Source: Mesostigma viride | Taxonomy: Eukaryota > Streptophyta > Mesostigmatophyceae > Mesostigmatales > Mesostigmataceae | Length of the DNA stretch: 64,000 bases | Reading direction: 5' to 3' | Assembly: GCA_009746045.1 (NCBI GenBank) | Contig: RPFO01000175.1 | Span: 3,757,231-3,821,230 of the forward strand | Part shown: in pieces, positions 30,116 through 40,709 of the stretch | Numbering within the stretch: the stretch's first letter is position 1 | How the letters are laid out: every line of letters begins with the position of its first letter | Notes under the pieces: generated by a model | What the model was told of the DNA's origin: nothing | Database searches by the model: none | Seen by the model: only the letters and a program-made list of their open reading frames with translations | Position numbers and translations under genes: made by a program

Positions 30116-32132
30116 CTAGTCGATGAGCCTCGATCTCATTGACCGCGCGCAGCACGCCCTTGGTAGAACTCCTCGCTGGCGGCCGCGGCTGCTGGTGCTG
30201 AGTCGTGAACTGCCGGGCCTGCTGGCGCCCGCTCGTCCGCGTTGCGGGGCTTGTCCCTTGGGCCGGAGGAGTCCGGGCGACTGCCGAACGCCGGGCAGGC
30301 CTGAAAACCTGGGCTCGGTCTCCCCCGTGCCACGTCCAGCGTGCCTGCTACGGAGTTTGGGGCAGTCGCGCCTGAGGTGACCCACCTCAAAGCACATGAA
30401 GCAACGGGCTTTACTCGCGTCGATGGCGTTGAGGCCATGGTCAGCGTTCCCGTCCTCCAGGTCATCGGGGGAGTCCTCGTTCCCCTCGCCGTCGTGCGGG
30501 GGACCTGATCGGAAGAAACTACGCACCGATGGTGCGCGCCCGCGAGCCACGACGTCGGCCACCTGCAAAAGATACCTCTGGATATTCAAGATGTCCCACT
30601 CCTCCCAAGGGACCTCAGCATAGTGCTTCAGTACCTCATCCTGCAGCTCGGGACTGAGTGCCTCAATCAACCGGATCTTGTACTCATACCAGGTCATGTC
30701 CGTCAGGTAGGCGGCGCTGGACTCAAACTTGGAGAGAAACGCGCGGTACGGGGTGGTTCCCTGGCGCAGCTTGCCGAAAGCGAGTCGCTCGTGGATAACA
30801 GCATCTGGGGGCACCAGCTTGCGGCGCACCCGATCCATCAGTCAGCTCCTCTACGGTTTGCGGGTACGACTGGGATGCGATGCTCTCACAATTCAGGATG
30901 CTCACCACCGAGGGGTCCATGCAGGTGTTGACAACATGCGGGATCAGATCGCAGGTGGCAAGTTCCCAACTGTGGTGGTTGCGCCAGACGGTATACTGCT
31001 GTTGCCACATGCGTCCCCATTCGTCGACCTCTCGCGGTGTCATATCCGCGTGCAGCTTGGGCACATTCTTGAAAGAGGGCATCGGTGGGGCCTTTACCGT
31101 GTTGGTAATAGGCCCACCGACCTCTATGTAGGAGATGGAGCCGAATGCGGGGGGCTGCGACCGGGGGAGAAATCCGGATCTGGACGGCGTACCATGAGTC
31201 CGCCGCACCTGTACCGATGAGGGGTGTTCATACCCCGGGTCATCCAATGCCACCCTGCTGAAATTCAGGTTGCTGACGACCGCAGGCGAGTGGACCATGC
31301 TGCTGTCCTGCGCCCGAGGTCGCTGCGGTTGGGGGACGTGTCGCTGGACGGGTGTCTGAGTCCCCTCGTCGTGTGCGGTGGCGCTGCTTCTGCCACCCCC
31401 TAGCCGGGCCCGTGGCCTATGAGCTCCAAAGGGAGGGTCCTGTGCCCCTGGTTCCTCGCCATCCTCCACGGCCCCCTCCAAATCGCCGAATTCGCCATCT
31501 GCCCCGGTGTCCTCCCCGTCATCCTCAGAGTTCCACAACACCATGGGTAGTAGGGAAGTACGGCCAAAGGACACTCGACGCCTGCCCCGGTGTGTTGTGG
31601 CCGGCGGAGGTCCCATGGCGCGGCCGCGCCCAGCCCAGGGCTGCGATGGTCGCTCCGTGGCTAGCTGAGCCTGATAACGGTAGTACTGCGTGTTTTCATT
31701 CTCGTGCCCTGTCTGCTCAGGATACCGCGGCGGCCGCTGTGGTCGTTGCTGCTGCTGCTGCTGCGGTTGCTGCTGCTGCTGCTGCCGCCGCTGTTGCTGC
31801 TGCTGCTGCTGCTGGAAACCCTGCTGCTGCTGGGAACCCTGCTGCTGCTGCTGCTGCTGCCGTTGCTGCTGCTGGAAACCCCCCTGGAGCATCTCCTGGC
31901 TGCGCCCGTCCCCCCCTTGTTCCAACCTGGAGTCTGGACTGTCTTCATCTGATGAATCTCTGCGGCCCTGGTCTCTGGATCGTGGGGAGCCTTCCGCAGG
32001 TCTCTCCATGACCTCACCTGTACCTGTCCCTACTTGGACGTGCGGTGGTACCTCTACCACCTCTATACCTTGCTCGTGGTTGTCTACCTGTTCTATCTCG
32101 CTGTTGACAGGTTCTCTCCGTTTTCGTGGCAT
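30116..32132 (-). CDS. gag: E3 Gag with polyglutamine tract and zinc knuckle
   Basis: Starts at MPRKRREPVNSEIEQVDNHE. An N-terminal disordered half contains a long Gln tract (residues about 85-135, CAG repeats on the minus strand). The Ty3 capsid-like domain follows (SFKNVPKLHADMTPREVDEW, CDLIPHVVNTCMDPSVVSIL). Near 30840 the frame changes and continues with VRRKLVPPDAVIHERLAFGK, WYEYKIRLIEALSPELQDEV and the knuckle CFMCFEVGHLRRDC. Gag builds the particle and binds RNA. Similarity to E2 Gag (SCESIASQSYPQTVEEL-like and LAFGTLQQGT-like segments) supports the call. The frame break suggests inactivity or a sequencing indel. Confidence 0.85.
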
Positions 32133-33200
32133 GGTGCTCGTACCGATACCTTACACTGCAGGCAACACCTCCCCAGGACGAAAGAGAGAGAAAGAGAGAG
32201 AGCAACCACGTGCTATAGATATATAAATATAGAACCTAGTACTTCTCCCTAGTAATAATCTCCTCTACTGCTTGCTAGGGCCAATGGTCAGCTGAGAGAA
32301 AGTCACTGTAACTGCTGTCCCCTCCCCCTGACTGCTGATCGTGGGTGGCTTGGAGCATTCACGAGTGGTGTGCATCCCCTCAGGCAATGGCATGTGTTCC
32401 CTAACAAACCTATCTGCATCTCCTAGAAGATCAAAACCCTTCCACCTAGCAGTAGAGCCCTTATCCTTAATGTATTCCTCACATGCCCTGTAGGGACGTA
32501 ATGCATTATAGGCTAGCAGAAGCTTGCAAGAAGGAAAAGGGGAATCCCACGCTACCTCTAAATGCAGTGACCTTAAACAAACGAGGAGAGAGCACGGAGT
32601 CTATAGCACAGCACACGCCCCCGCCTTCCGCGGCAAAGGGCTATACAAAAGTACACGGAGGTAAACACCGTCAACACAGTCGGCAACAGCCAGACGGTAT
32701 CCACCCCCACGACAGGTAAAACAATGAATGGTCGTCATCCGCAACTTCCATTCGCACCAACGACATTCACAACGAACCTATAGAAGCACAACGTATAACA
32801 AGAACCCCCTACGCGTGCAGTCCCGGAGAGAAGGCAAGCGTCTAGAAGGATAAATCTAAACTAGGGGACGTACCATCTTCGATGACGTTAATCCCTCCTG
32901 AGCTGGCCGCCACCCGGTGTCGTTGAAGGCAAGCCATGGCCGCCACTTGGTGTCGTTGAAAACAGGAGAGCTGAACGCTTTCGTTGACAGCACCTCACCA
33001 CAGGACTATTGCTAGCCCCGCCGAGTATCCCGGACTGGCCGCTTGCTGTCTAGGTCGTCGTTGAATCCCTTTACGGGCTGGCCGCCGACCTGTCAGCAAT
33101 CGTTGAATTCCGGAACCTCTATCTACGCCAAGCACCGCCCTGGTTTCCTAATTGGCTTCCCTAACCCTCTCCGCGAGAGTTAGCTGACCTCTCCAGCACA
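32133..33200 (-). other. E3 5' leader
   Basis: No gene. On the minus strand a CT-rich tract at about 32170-32200 precedes the gag ATG and could serve as a polypyrimidine tract. A TGGCCGCCACYYGGTGTCGTTGAA unit occurs twice near 32900-32960. Confidence 0.45.
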
Positions 33201-33216
33201 TTTCCTCCGATAACCA
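33201..33216 (-). other. E3 primer-binding site
   Basis: One base inside the 5' LTR the minus strand reads TGGTTATCGGAGGAAA. TGG is the expected complement of a tRNA CCA end. The priming tRNA is not identified. Confidence 0.65.
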
Positions 33217-33217
33217 G

Positions 33218-33888
33218 TGTTACGTCCCAGCCCAGACACTCCTAGCCTGAGCTACGTAGCGAAAGATCTACCATGCCGGAATTAGGAAGATTCAAGGTGG
33301 CCTAATGCAGATTGCGCTTCACGACTGGGGTCGTGAGATATCTGGCACCGCGACTTGATGCCAAGCTAATTAATACACACTTATAATGGCTAGCAATACC
33401 AATTACAAATGGATAGTTGCCGGCCCAGGTTTAATGTGTAGGCGTATTCGCACTTATCATTCATCAAACCAAGAGGACGAGACTCTCGTCCTCGGACCAA
33501 TTTCACCTAGGTCTGCCACTACGCTGGCAAGGGGCGCCGACATGGCGCCGACCTTCCAAAGCATGCAGTCCACACAAGATCCTCGGGTCGACATCGACCC
33601 TCGCCTACAGAATCCACGCATGAGTACAATATCTCAACTAGCTATAAAGTACGCAGCGCGGCGCGACTGCACCGGCCCCTAGAAGATACACGCATACAAC
33701 AACCTAGGCCCAAAATAACTGGTCCGAATCACCCAAACTGTCATAGTTCCATACAAAAGTCCTGACCAAGGGACAATTCCCAAATTAAGTCCCGAAATGA
33801 GTCCCAAAGTCCTACGGACCATGACAACAAGTCAAACTACATAATTTATTCCATTGTTACGTCCGTCCAAAAGGGCCGGGACGTAACA
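33218..33888 (-). repeat. E3 5' LTR (671 bp)
   Basis: Same as 15504-16171 but with three extra bases (GCCGGCCCAGG versus GCCCCAGG). It is followed by the target duplication CTTGC. Confidence 0.95.
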
Positions 33889-34560
33889 CTTGCATGGCTT
33901 TCCGCGCCGACAGGTGCTCGTCTTCCATGATCTGTAGCACCGCGTCAACATCCTCCAGGTGCTCCTCAAACGTCCTGGAATACACCAGAATGTCGTCCAG
34001 GTACGCCAACGCACACGTGCGCTTCTAGGTCCATGGTGGACGTGCCCCCTTGTGCGGGTCCGTCAGATCCTGGGAGACCTGCGGCAGGTGGGCCGTGCCC
34101 ATCACCGGACGGAGGATGTCATTCATCAGCATCTGGAAGGACGCGGGCGAATTACACAGGCCCATTGCCGCCACCCGAAACTGGTAGTGACCGAAGGGCG
34201 TGGCGAACGCAGTCTTGTGACAATCCTCAGGCGCGATGCGCAGCTGCCAGAACCCGTCCGCGCAGTCGATGACCGTGAAGCACGTAGCCCCTTGGACGCG
34301 GTTGACGATGTCGTCGACCCTCGGCAGGGGATACCTGGACTTGACCGTGATGGCGTTCAGCTTCCGGTAGTCGGTCACCAGTCGCCACTTGCCCCCTGGC
34401 TTGGGGACGCCGGAGCAGCACACCTGCGGAGAAGGGACTGTTGCTGGGTTCGATGAGCCCGGCGTCTAGCAGCGAAATGAGAATCTTCTTGAGCTCCACC
34501 AGCTCGATTGGACCCATGCGGTACATAGGGGACGCTGTAGGCCCGGATCCCTAGCTTCTG
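33889..34560 (-). pseudogene. pol: H reverse transcriptase, palm half
   Basis: The minus strand shows MYRMGPIELVELKKILISLL, GLIEPSNSPFSAGVLL, VPKPGGKWRLVTDYRKLNAI, CFTVIDCADGFWQLRIAPED, VAAMGLCNSPASFQMLMNDI and, in another frame, LAYLDDILVYSRTFEEHL, which is the YLDD active site. These are Ty3 RT blocks 1-5 in order. E3 inserted shortly after, at the position equivalent to ARKAMQ, and the remaining RT resumes at 15503. Two small frame changes are present. Confidence 0.88.
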
Positions 34561-34724
34561 TAGCTGGATGCGGTCGGTAGCACCGAACGGTGCACGCGCC
34601 AACTCGTCCGGGGTGAAGCTGACGCCGATCTCGTTGAGCATGGCCTGAGTGCTATCCAGGTCGATGCGATACATCGTGTATTCCTTGCCCTTCCGAAGTT
34701 GGCGTGCCAGCGTCTTGCTGCTCA

Positions 34725-35180
34725 TCAGGATCTGGGACGCTGCATGGTCGAGGCCCGTCCGCTCGGAGCGCTCGTGTGTAATGTTATGTACCTCTGCGGC
34801 CTGTGCCCTATACTCGCTGTCGGGACACCAAAAGGATCTGGACATCCGGAAACCAAACTACTCGCCGGCGCACACTGATGTCTACATCCTGCGCGTCCAA
34901 CCAGTCGAGCCCGATGATGATGTCTGCAGCTCCCAACGGCGCGATGGTCGCAGCCAAGTCGACCGGAGTGCTTTGCAGCACACCCTTGATATCTGCCAGG
35001 CCGGGCGACCGGTGTTGGCGACCGTCCGAATAGGTCACATGCACTGCTGTGCATGGTGTGAGGGCGAGGAATCAGGCCCAGCCGGCGCACCAGGGCCTCG
35101 TTAATGAAGGACGTGGAGGCGCCGGTGTCGACCAAAAACTTTACGTCCATGACCGTTTTCTCTTTCAAGGTGTAGTCCTT
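34725..35180 (-). pseudogene. pol: H retropepsin-like protease
   Basis: The minus strand encodes KEKTVMDVKFLVDTGASTSF, with the catalytic DTGA, then after a frame change DLAATIAPLGAADIIIGLDW and RRRVVWFPD. It is near identical in plan to E1. The frame upstream is cut at 35180 by a SINE-like repeat, so Gag of H is not present. Confidence 0.85.
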
Positions 35181-37169
35181 GTACAGCCATATGCTACGTC
35201 CTGGCTATGATCAGATTACTTGCCCACGCTCCTTGTTATGCCATGCTCACATGGGTCTTATTGCACCCACAGACTGCCAGATCGTTTAGCGGGTCCGAGT
35301 GCAGCTGTGGCATGCCTTTGGCATGATCAAGGAGAGTGGGGGTCTCTGCCCTTTCTCCTGTTAAGTGCACACACAGGGATTAACTCTTCAACCGTCTGGA
35401 CTGGAACCACCGAAACGGACTGAGTTTGGGTATCTTTGTGCGCCTGAGAGTAACTAGCCAAATAACATTTTCTGGCCCACCCTTGGAACCAAGCATGCTT
35501 TTATATCAAATAATGTTTGGGAAATTTGGTTGGTCACATATCTATGCCCCATGCATGCTATAAATAGCACCCCCCCCAGGGGGGTACGGTGCACATGGGG
35601 TTGGAGACATATATAATGCATTATAGACCATTTACACAAATCAGGTGGCCCTGGCCTTTTAAAGGCAGTTTATTAGAATCACAGGCATGCCATCAATGCA
35701 TTCACAGCATGAAATGTCACAGAACTGCACATGCTAGCTAGCAAACAGCCCAAAATAGCTCAGACCGTTATAACGGTGCAAGCTATTTTGGGACGGTTGC
35801 TAGAACTGCCGTATAGGTTTCCTATCCCAAAGTGGCACAAAACAACAACTAGATGGCCACAAAAGCAATGCCAACACCATGTCCAGCATATAAGACACAA
35901 GCTCATGCTATACAATAGGTGTAAGGCTCATATCAAGGCCTAAAGCGCGCGTACAAAGGGTGGCAAGGAGCTACATCACTAACACACCCAATGAACGACA
36001 AAACACCTCTATGTTCTTGGAAACAATGAATAAAACAATAGGAATAAGTTGGTATAATGCTCCCATGCAAACAGGTTATGGGTATCTCCACGATTTTCAC
36101 ATGCAATGGATGCAAAACAAGAAGGTGGGCGTTGGCCAGCAAAACAAGAAGCCACGCCTAACACTGGTCAGAAAAGAACTTGTCTCGGGGTGCTTGACCA
36201 AGGAAAAGCATTGGGTAATCAACGTTACCATATTAGTGACCGATAACAATCGTTACCTCGCTATTTCCGTTGCAGCATCAGCTAACGGTGACCAAACATG
36301 GTCCAAAATCTGCTTGACCTGATGGTATTCCCCAACCATGACAAGCCGATGCGTAGAGGCAGCAAAACAACAAAAAGACAATCACAACCCCTCGGTAATA
36401 ACTCTGATATTAGCTTTAAACGATAATACAACTATATACGGCTAATAGAACACGCTTGGAGGCTAGAACGTACCAGGTCGGTACAGCAGATTACCTTTCT
36501 TGCGCGAGCCAGCACGCCAGAGTAATGGACGTAGCCTCGAGCCTTTACTGGCTGCCAATGCTAATAAATCTTGTTGGGAACAACGTACTAAATTGATCGA
36601 TACGCAGATGTCTGGGAAAATTCGGCCTAGCAACATGCAGCACTCGCACCATCACTGCCTGGCCGCTAACGTCATTTGCTGCGCCGACCAGCACCCCGAG
36701 ACCCATCTACGTACCTCCGAACCTTCCATGGCTAGGGATATTCAATTTTTAGGATCTAAGAATCATGCCTACAAAATTTGAGTCCAATACGTCAAGCCAT
36801 TCTCTCGTACCAGTCAGTTCTTTGCACCGCCATAGCCGTGCGCGTCAATATTTTTCCTGCACGTCGGTCCCGTTGGACCATGGTACCCCCCTAACTTTGC
36901 TCAAGCATATCTCCCTGGCCAGGTGTCCAAAGTACGGTCTGAAGTGCTCTACGGAAAGCTGACGTCTAGATCTTTCGATCCCCCCAGGTTTGACCGTTAA
37001 ATTATTATTGGCGCGGCGCCTGGTAGGCGCACAAACTCAGTCCGTTAGAGTGGTAGGACTTTAACTGGTACCACGAAAACGGCGCGAGAACGGTTTAAGA
37101 GTTAAAAGCCCTTCGGTGCTCGATCCGTGACTCCCCAACGGGAGCATGTGTTTAATTAATTAATTAATT
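35173..37169. repeat. SINE-like repeat, copy interrupted by a TTAA element
   Basis: Begins TAGTCCTTGTACAGCC and ends GTGTTTAATTAATTAATT. After subtracting the nested 35384-37101 element it is about 275 bp and matches 39408-39690. The AATT tail suggests a retroposon 3' end. Class uncertain. Confidence 0.75.
35384..37101. mobile_element. TTAA-flanked (piggyBac-type) non-autonomous transposon, 1718 bp
   Basis: TTAA stands on both sides (35380-35383 and 37102-37105). The ends are inverted repeats CTCTTCAACCGTC and CTCTTAAACCGTT. The copy of the host repeat at 39408-39690 reads CACAGGGATTAAAAGC at the same point, an empty site with one TTAA. No transposase. The interior near 35540-35640 has a TATAAATAG box, and 35900-36960 resembles the interior of the hAT-like elements A and B. 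Confidence 0.9.
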
Positions 37170-38051
37170 CATCCGCAGAGCAAGCCCGCAGCTGCCGCAG
37201 GACACACCCGCCGTGATGAGAGGTTGCGGGGCAAACAGCTGGTGGCGGAGAGGGATGGCGTAAAGGGCCGGAACCAGCGTGAACAATTAAGGGCTCATGG
37301 GGGGGGCGCGCAGGAATGCGGCCCCCACGCTCCCCTCAAGGCCGGCTGAACGGAGTGAAGCCAAGCCTTCCCCTGATCGTTCAACAAGCTCGCATGCAGA
37401 CCCATCCAGTCGGCACAGTGTACCCGCGTACAGTGTATAGTATACCCGCGTAGGTCTTTTGTTGTTTTTCATTAACGCAGGCAGGGAAGACACTAGGACT
37501 GACGACAGTGGACACGCCGGGCATGCCCCGGGGCAGGCGATGCCGGTGGACGGCCTGAGCGGGGCGGACGAGGTCGCAAGCCCGCTGGATCCCGAGGTAA
37601 GAATCCTGCACAAAAGGGAATCAAGGGGGATGGGGTGACCAAGTCGGGAATGGCGCTGACGGCGCTGGGGACCAACCGGCGGATCTCCGCCCAGGCCTGA
37701 GCAACAGAGCCAAGGAAGGCGGCGGGGGCGAGGCGGGCGGCGCGGGTGAGCCCACAGCCGGTACCCGCCCATGCGGCAGGGGAGGGTGGCCAAGCGCATG
37801 GAGTGAGCTGGCAGGCTAGGGCCGGGGAGGAGCACCTGCAAGGCGGCCTGAATGCGCTCGTCAGTGCAGCCTTCCGCGGCAAGCCGCACCAAGTGCCGGG
37901 GGGGAGCGCCACGGAGCCAGTGAACCACCCGCGGGTCCACGGGCGCAAAACTGGTACGGAGGAGCCCTTTGGTCTGGGGGTCCTTGAGGCGCGCAGATTA
38001 CGACCGAGCTTTTCTTTCCTTCGCTGGCTGCAACTGATCGACCAAGGATGA
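37170..38051 (-). pseudogene. LINE ORF2 fragment (post-RT region to zinc motif)
   Basis: Minus-strand frames contain DPRVVHWLRGAPPRHLVRLA, RIQAALQVLLPGPSLPAHSM and LPCRMGGYRLWAHPRR, then SVFPACVNEKQQKTYAGIL, EGSVGAAFLRAPP and the start of a CGSCG zinc motif near 37190. An R-x-x-LP-x-R-GG-x-L-type block is common after the RT domain of non-LTR retrotransposons. The same ORF continues on the plus strand in another copy at 61240-62194. Frame changes occur near 37940 and 37500. Confidence 0.65.
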
Positions 38052-38102
38052 ATGCGCCGAAATAGTGCGTTTCTTAGCACAGGAACGCAAGCTCGTTGGG
38101 CC

Positions 38103-39252
38103 CTATTCGCCCATCCCCGTCGACAAGGTGGAGGTCGAGTTCCTCACCACACCAGTGACCGCCACTCTCCGCCTCGCTATCCTGTGCAGCTTCTGATTCC
38201 AGCTAACGGAAGCCGACATCACAAGCAAGCTCCGCAACCTAGCCCCGCCTGCGCAGCCAGCTGCCACATCGGCTCCCTCCCTCTGCAAGGATGACATCCG
38301 AGCAGTGATGGAGGAGCACGTGACCTGCATCATTGGCCGCGTTGGCCGAAAAGCTGACCTTGCTGAACACGACGCTCAACACAGTGGAGGCCCGGGTCTC
38401 CAATGTGGAAACCAAGGTCGTCCACAAGCTCCAATTACCTCAGTTCACGGCGCTGCACACCGCGGCGCAGGCACGATCTGAGACACACGCTGCACTTGTC
38501 TCTCGCCTAAACCAGGTGGAGGGCAAGTGCGGCGTGCTCATGAATGAGCTTGAACTAGCCATCACCCCCCACACCGAGGCCCTGGCCTCACCGGCAGGTC
38601 CCAAAGATAGCGGAGCAGACGGCCACCATCACATCCCAGCCACCCCGGCTGGATGCTGGTGACCTCCCGCCCCTCTCCTATATATATGCGGACCTGCATG
38701 CTGCGGACAGCGACCGCCTCCCCTACCGACGCCATCGCTACGAAACTCCAGGAGCTTGAAGACCTTCGCCAGGCACAACAACGGGAGGCCACCGAGTCCG
38801 CGCCCGCCGCGACTGCCCGGGGTGGTGCTGCGTCGTTTCCCCCAGAAGCCAGGTGAGACGTCAACCTCCCTTGCCGACGAGCTTAAGGACCAGCTCCTTA
38901 CCCTCATGGGCCTGGTAGGTGAGGTATTGTACAAGAACTGCGTGGGTGCCACCGCCTTCCCCAAGCTGCCGGGATAAGGCAGCTCCCCCACCAGTCCTGC
39001 TCACCTTCCCATCCCGAGAGGACAATTAAGCAGCGGTTCCTCTCTAGTCGCAAGCGGTTGCATGACCTCACCTGGACGCTGGACGACGACCTGACCCCCG
39101 CTCAGCAGCAGCATGCAGCGACGCGACCTGTGGCCGGAATACCTCCGCCACACTGAAGCAGGACCCCCAGCCAGAGGCCAGGTGTACTGGAGGGGCGGGG
39201 ACCTGATGATCGACCACAAGATGTGGACGCCCCCCGGGGCTCATGCAGAATA
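38103..39252 (+). pseudogene. Coiled-coil ORF1/Gag-like remnant
   Basis: Plus-strand frames read DDIRAVMEEHVTCIIGRVG, then LTLLNTTLNTVEARVSNVET with further heptads (a coiled coil of about 70 residues), and later ADELKDQLLTLMGLVGEVLY and RLHDLTWTLDDDLTPAQQQH. Frame changes occur near 38340, 38650, 38860 and 39030. A coiled coil upstream of a polymerase is typical of LINE ORF1 or a Gag-like protein, but I see no zinc knuckle or RRM. Which element it belongs to is unclear. Confidence 0.4.
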
Positions 39253-39407
39253 GCTAGCTTGCCTAATAGCCCTAGCTCGTATCCATGCATTGGTGGCCAC
39301 TGCCGCTATGGCAGCCATGCTTAGAATGTTTGCCTAGCTGTGCCAACATACCTCACGTGTCACGTGCACCGCTCACGCACGGTACACAAACAGCCATAGC
39401 CTTAGCT
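39253..39407. other. Spacer without recognisable feature
   Basis: Short sequence with CTAGCT and GCCATAGCC motifs leading into the SINE-like repeat. No gene. Confidence 0.4.
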
Positions 39408-39690
39408 TAGTCCTTGTACAGCCATGCTACGTCCTGGCTATGATCAGATTACTTGCCCATGCTTCTTGTTATGCCATGCTCACATGGGTCTTATTGCACC
39501 CACACTGAGATTGCCGGATCGTTAGCGTGTCCGTTTAGCTATAGCGTGCCCCAATGCAGCTGTGGCATGCCTTAGGCATGAAGGAGACTGGGGGTCTCTG
39601 CCCTTTCTCCTGTTGTGCACACACAGGGATTAAAAGCACTTCGTGACTCCCCAACGGGAGCACGTGTTTAATTAATTAATTAATTAATTT
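39408..39690. repeat. SINE-like repeat, intact copy (empty TTAA site)
   Basis: About 283 bp from TAGTCCTTGTACAGCC to the (AATT)n tail. It provides the unoccupied target for the 35384-37101 transposon. A divergent relative lies near 63340-63515. Confidence 0.75.
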
Positions 39691-39759
39691 AGGCGCGCCC
39701 AAGTCTCGAGGACATGGGTGCGCTGTTCCACGGTGGCCCGGAGCTCCTCTTCGACGTAG
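39691..39759 (-). pseudogene. LINE RT fragment, left flank of E2
   Basis: The minus strand encodes DYVEEELRATVEQRTHVLET. It continues in frame from GRPCGHDP on the right flank of E2 (59145-59308), so E2 inserted into a LINE reverse transcriptase ORF. Confidence 0.65.
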
Positions 39760-39764
39760 TCAGG
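39760..39764. other. E2 target-site duplication, left (TCAGG)
   Basis: TCAGG immediately before the TG of the 3' LTR. It is repeated at 59140-59144 after the other LTR. Confidence 0.92.
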
Positions 39765-40335
39765 TGTTACGCCGCAAACCTCGGCCTCCACCTCTACCTC
39801 TACCTCTTCTGATGCTACCTAGACTAGTGAGGCCGCCTCTAGTTAAACCCCTAGCGAAAGACGAACGAGACGATCCAGATCTCAATGCATTGACATATGT
39901 GCTACTGTAATATGCCATAGGCCATTTAACCAAACCCGTTTATTCCAGGAAAAGAGGAAGGAAACACAACTACACTGCCGTGACCCAAGCCTATATGTGT
40001 TAATTCATTTAACACACGCCGAGTGACCACGCACGGAGTGGAACGTGCATAAATGGTCACCAACGGTCCAACAGACTCGGGCCGATCTGGCCCTCGCCTG
40101 CCGAGACACAGAAACACAAGCAGGTGCACAGATGCACGCCGGTCCACTACATTCTACAAAAGGATAAGGACCACTAATAAAGTACGCGGCGCGGCGCCCA
40201 AAGGCACCCAATATACCACAGTACTGTTACGGGGACAATCATGTCCAAACTAGAACTGCACGTAACCTAAGAACAGCCGAGGCCAAGGACCTAATTTACG
40301 TCCGTAACTACAACGAATTGTTACGCGACGTAACA
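39765..40335 (-). repeat. E2 3' LTR (571 bp)
   Basis: Plus-strand ends TGTTACGCCGC and GCGACGTAACA. A minus-strand AATAAA lies near 39942. It is essentially identical to the 5' LTR once the CACTA-like insertion is removed, indicating recent transposition. Confidence 0.96.
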
Positions 40336-40348
40336 CCTCCCCCCCCAC
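40336..40348 (-). other. E2 polypurine tract
   Basis: The minus strand reads GTGGGGGGGGAGG directly before the 3' LTR. Confidence 0.88.
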
Positions 40349-40709
40349 AAGAGGTAGGGAGCCCCCTCCCTACGCAGAGAGAAGGAAACCAAAGGGGTAG
40401 GAAAAACCTAATGCACCCAGCACACACCAACACAATCGATGAACCATCCCAGATACAAAGCACCAATAGTTCACACGGTCTCCACCACCACGCCGGGTGG
40501 TGTAGGGTTAGCCAGCACCAAGCCTGGTGGTAGGTTCCCCTAACTGCCTGGAACGGAGTCCTGGCCGGGGGGGACGGCACTGGGCAGGACACACAGAGTA
40601 AACACATCAGCGCTAAGGACCAAGAACAGCCAACCAACTGGCCAGAATATGAGGGCGACTCTATATACCGGAGGGACAACACCCTCAGGTCGGGCCTAAG
40701 GCCCTCTAT
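40349..40709 (-). other. E2 3' untranslated region
   Basis: About 360 bp between the accessory ORF stop and the PPT. No ORF or repeat recognised. Confidence 0.5.

Larger units (their letters stand above)
15504..33888 (-). mobile_element. E3: LTR retrotransposon nested in the RT of H
   Basis: Two 668-671 bp LTRs (15504-16171 and 33218-33888) bound the element, flanked by the 5-bp duplication CTTGC at 15499-15503 and 33889-33893. The minus strand carries PBS, gag with a zinc knuckle, a decayed protease, then sequence without RT or integrase, an accessory-ORF-like 3' end and a polypurine tract. A copia element and the 1.75-kb element are nested inside. E3 looks like a non-autonomous relative of E1, with a related LTR family. 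Confidence 0.88.
8420..35180 (-). mobile_element. H: Ty3/gypsy chromovirus split by three large insertions
   Basis: Minus-strand order: protease (35168-34725), RT N-terminal half (about 34560-33889), [E3 15504-33888], RT C-terminus and RNase H (15503-14839), linker and integrase N-part (14838-14189), [hAT-like 11541-14180], integrase zinc and core (11540-11209), [hAT-like 9592-11208], integrase C-part and chromodomain (9591-8517). Each insertion is flanked by a duplicated target, so removing it joins homologous pol sequence. No LTR or gag of H is visible: the 5' side ends at a SINE-like repeat at 35173, and the 3' side passes into the 1.75-kb element. Confidence 0.85.

Noticed and set aside
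31690..32226. Leu/Cys-rich plus-strand frames
   Set aside because: Antisense of the CAG (polyglutamine) tract in E3 gag.
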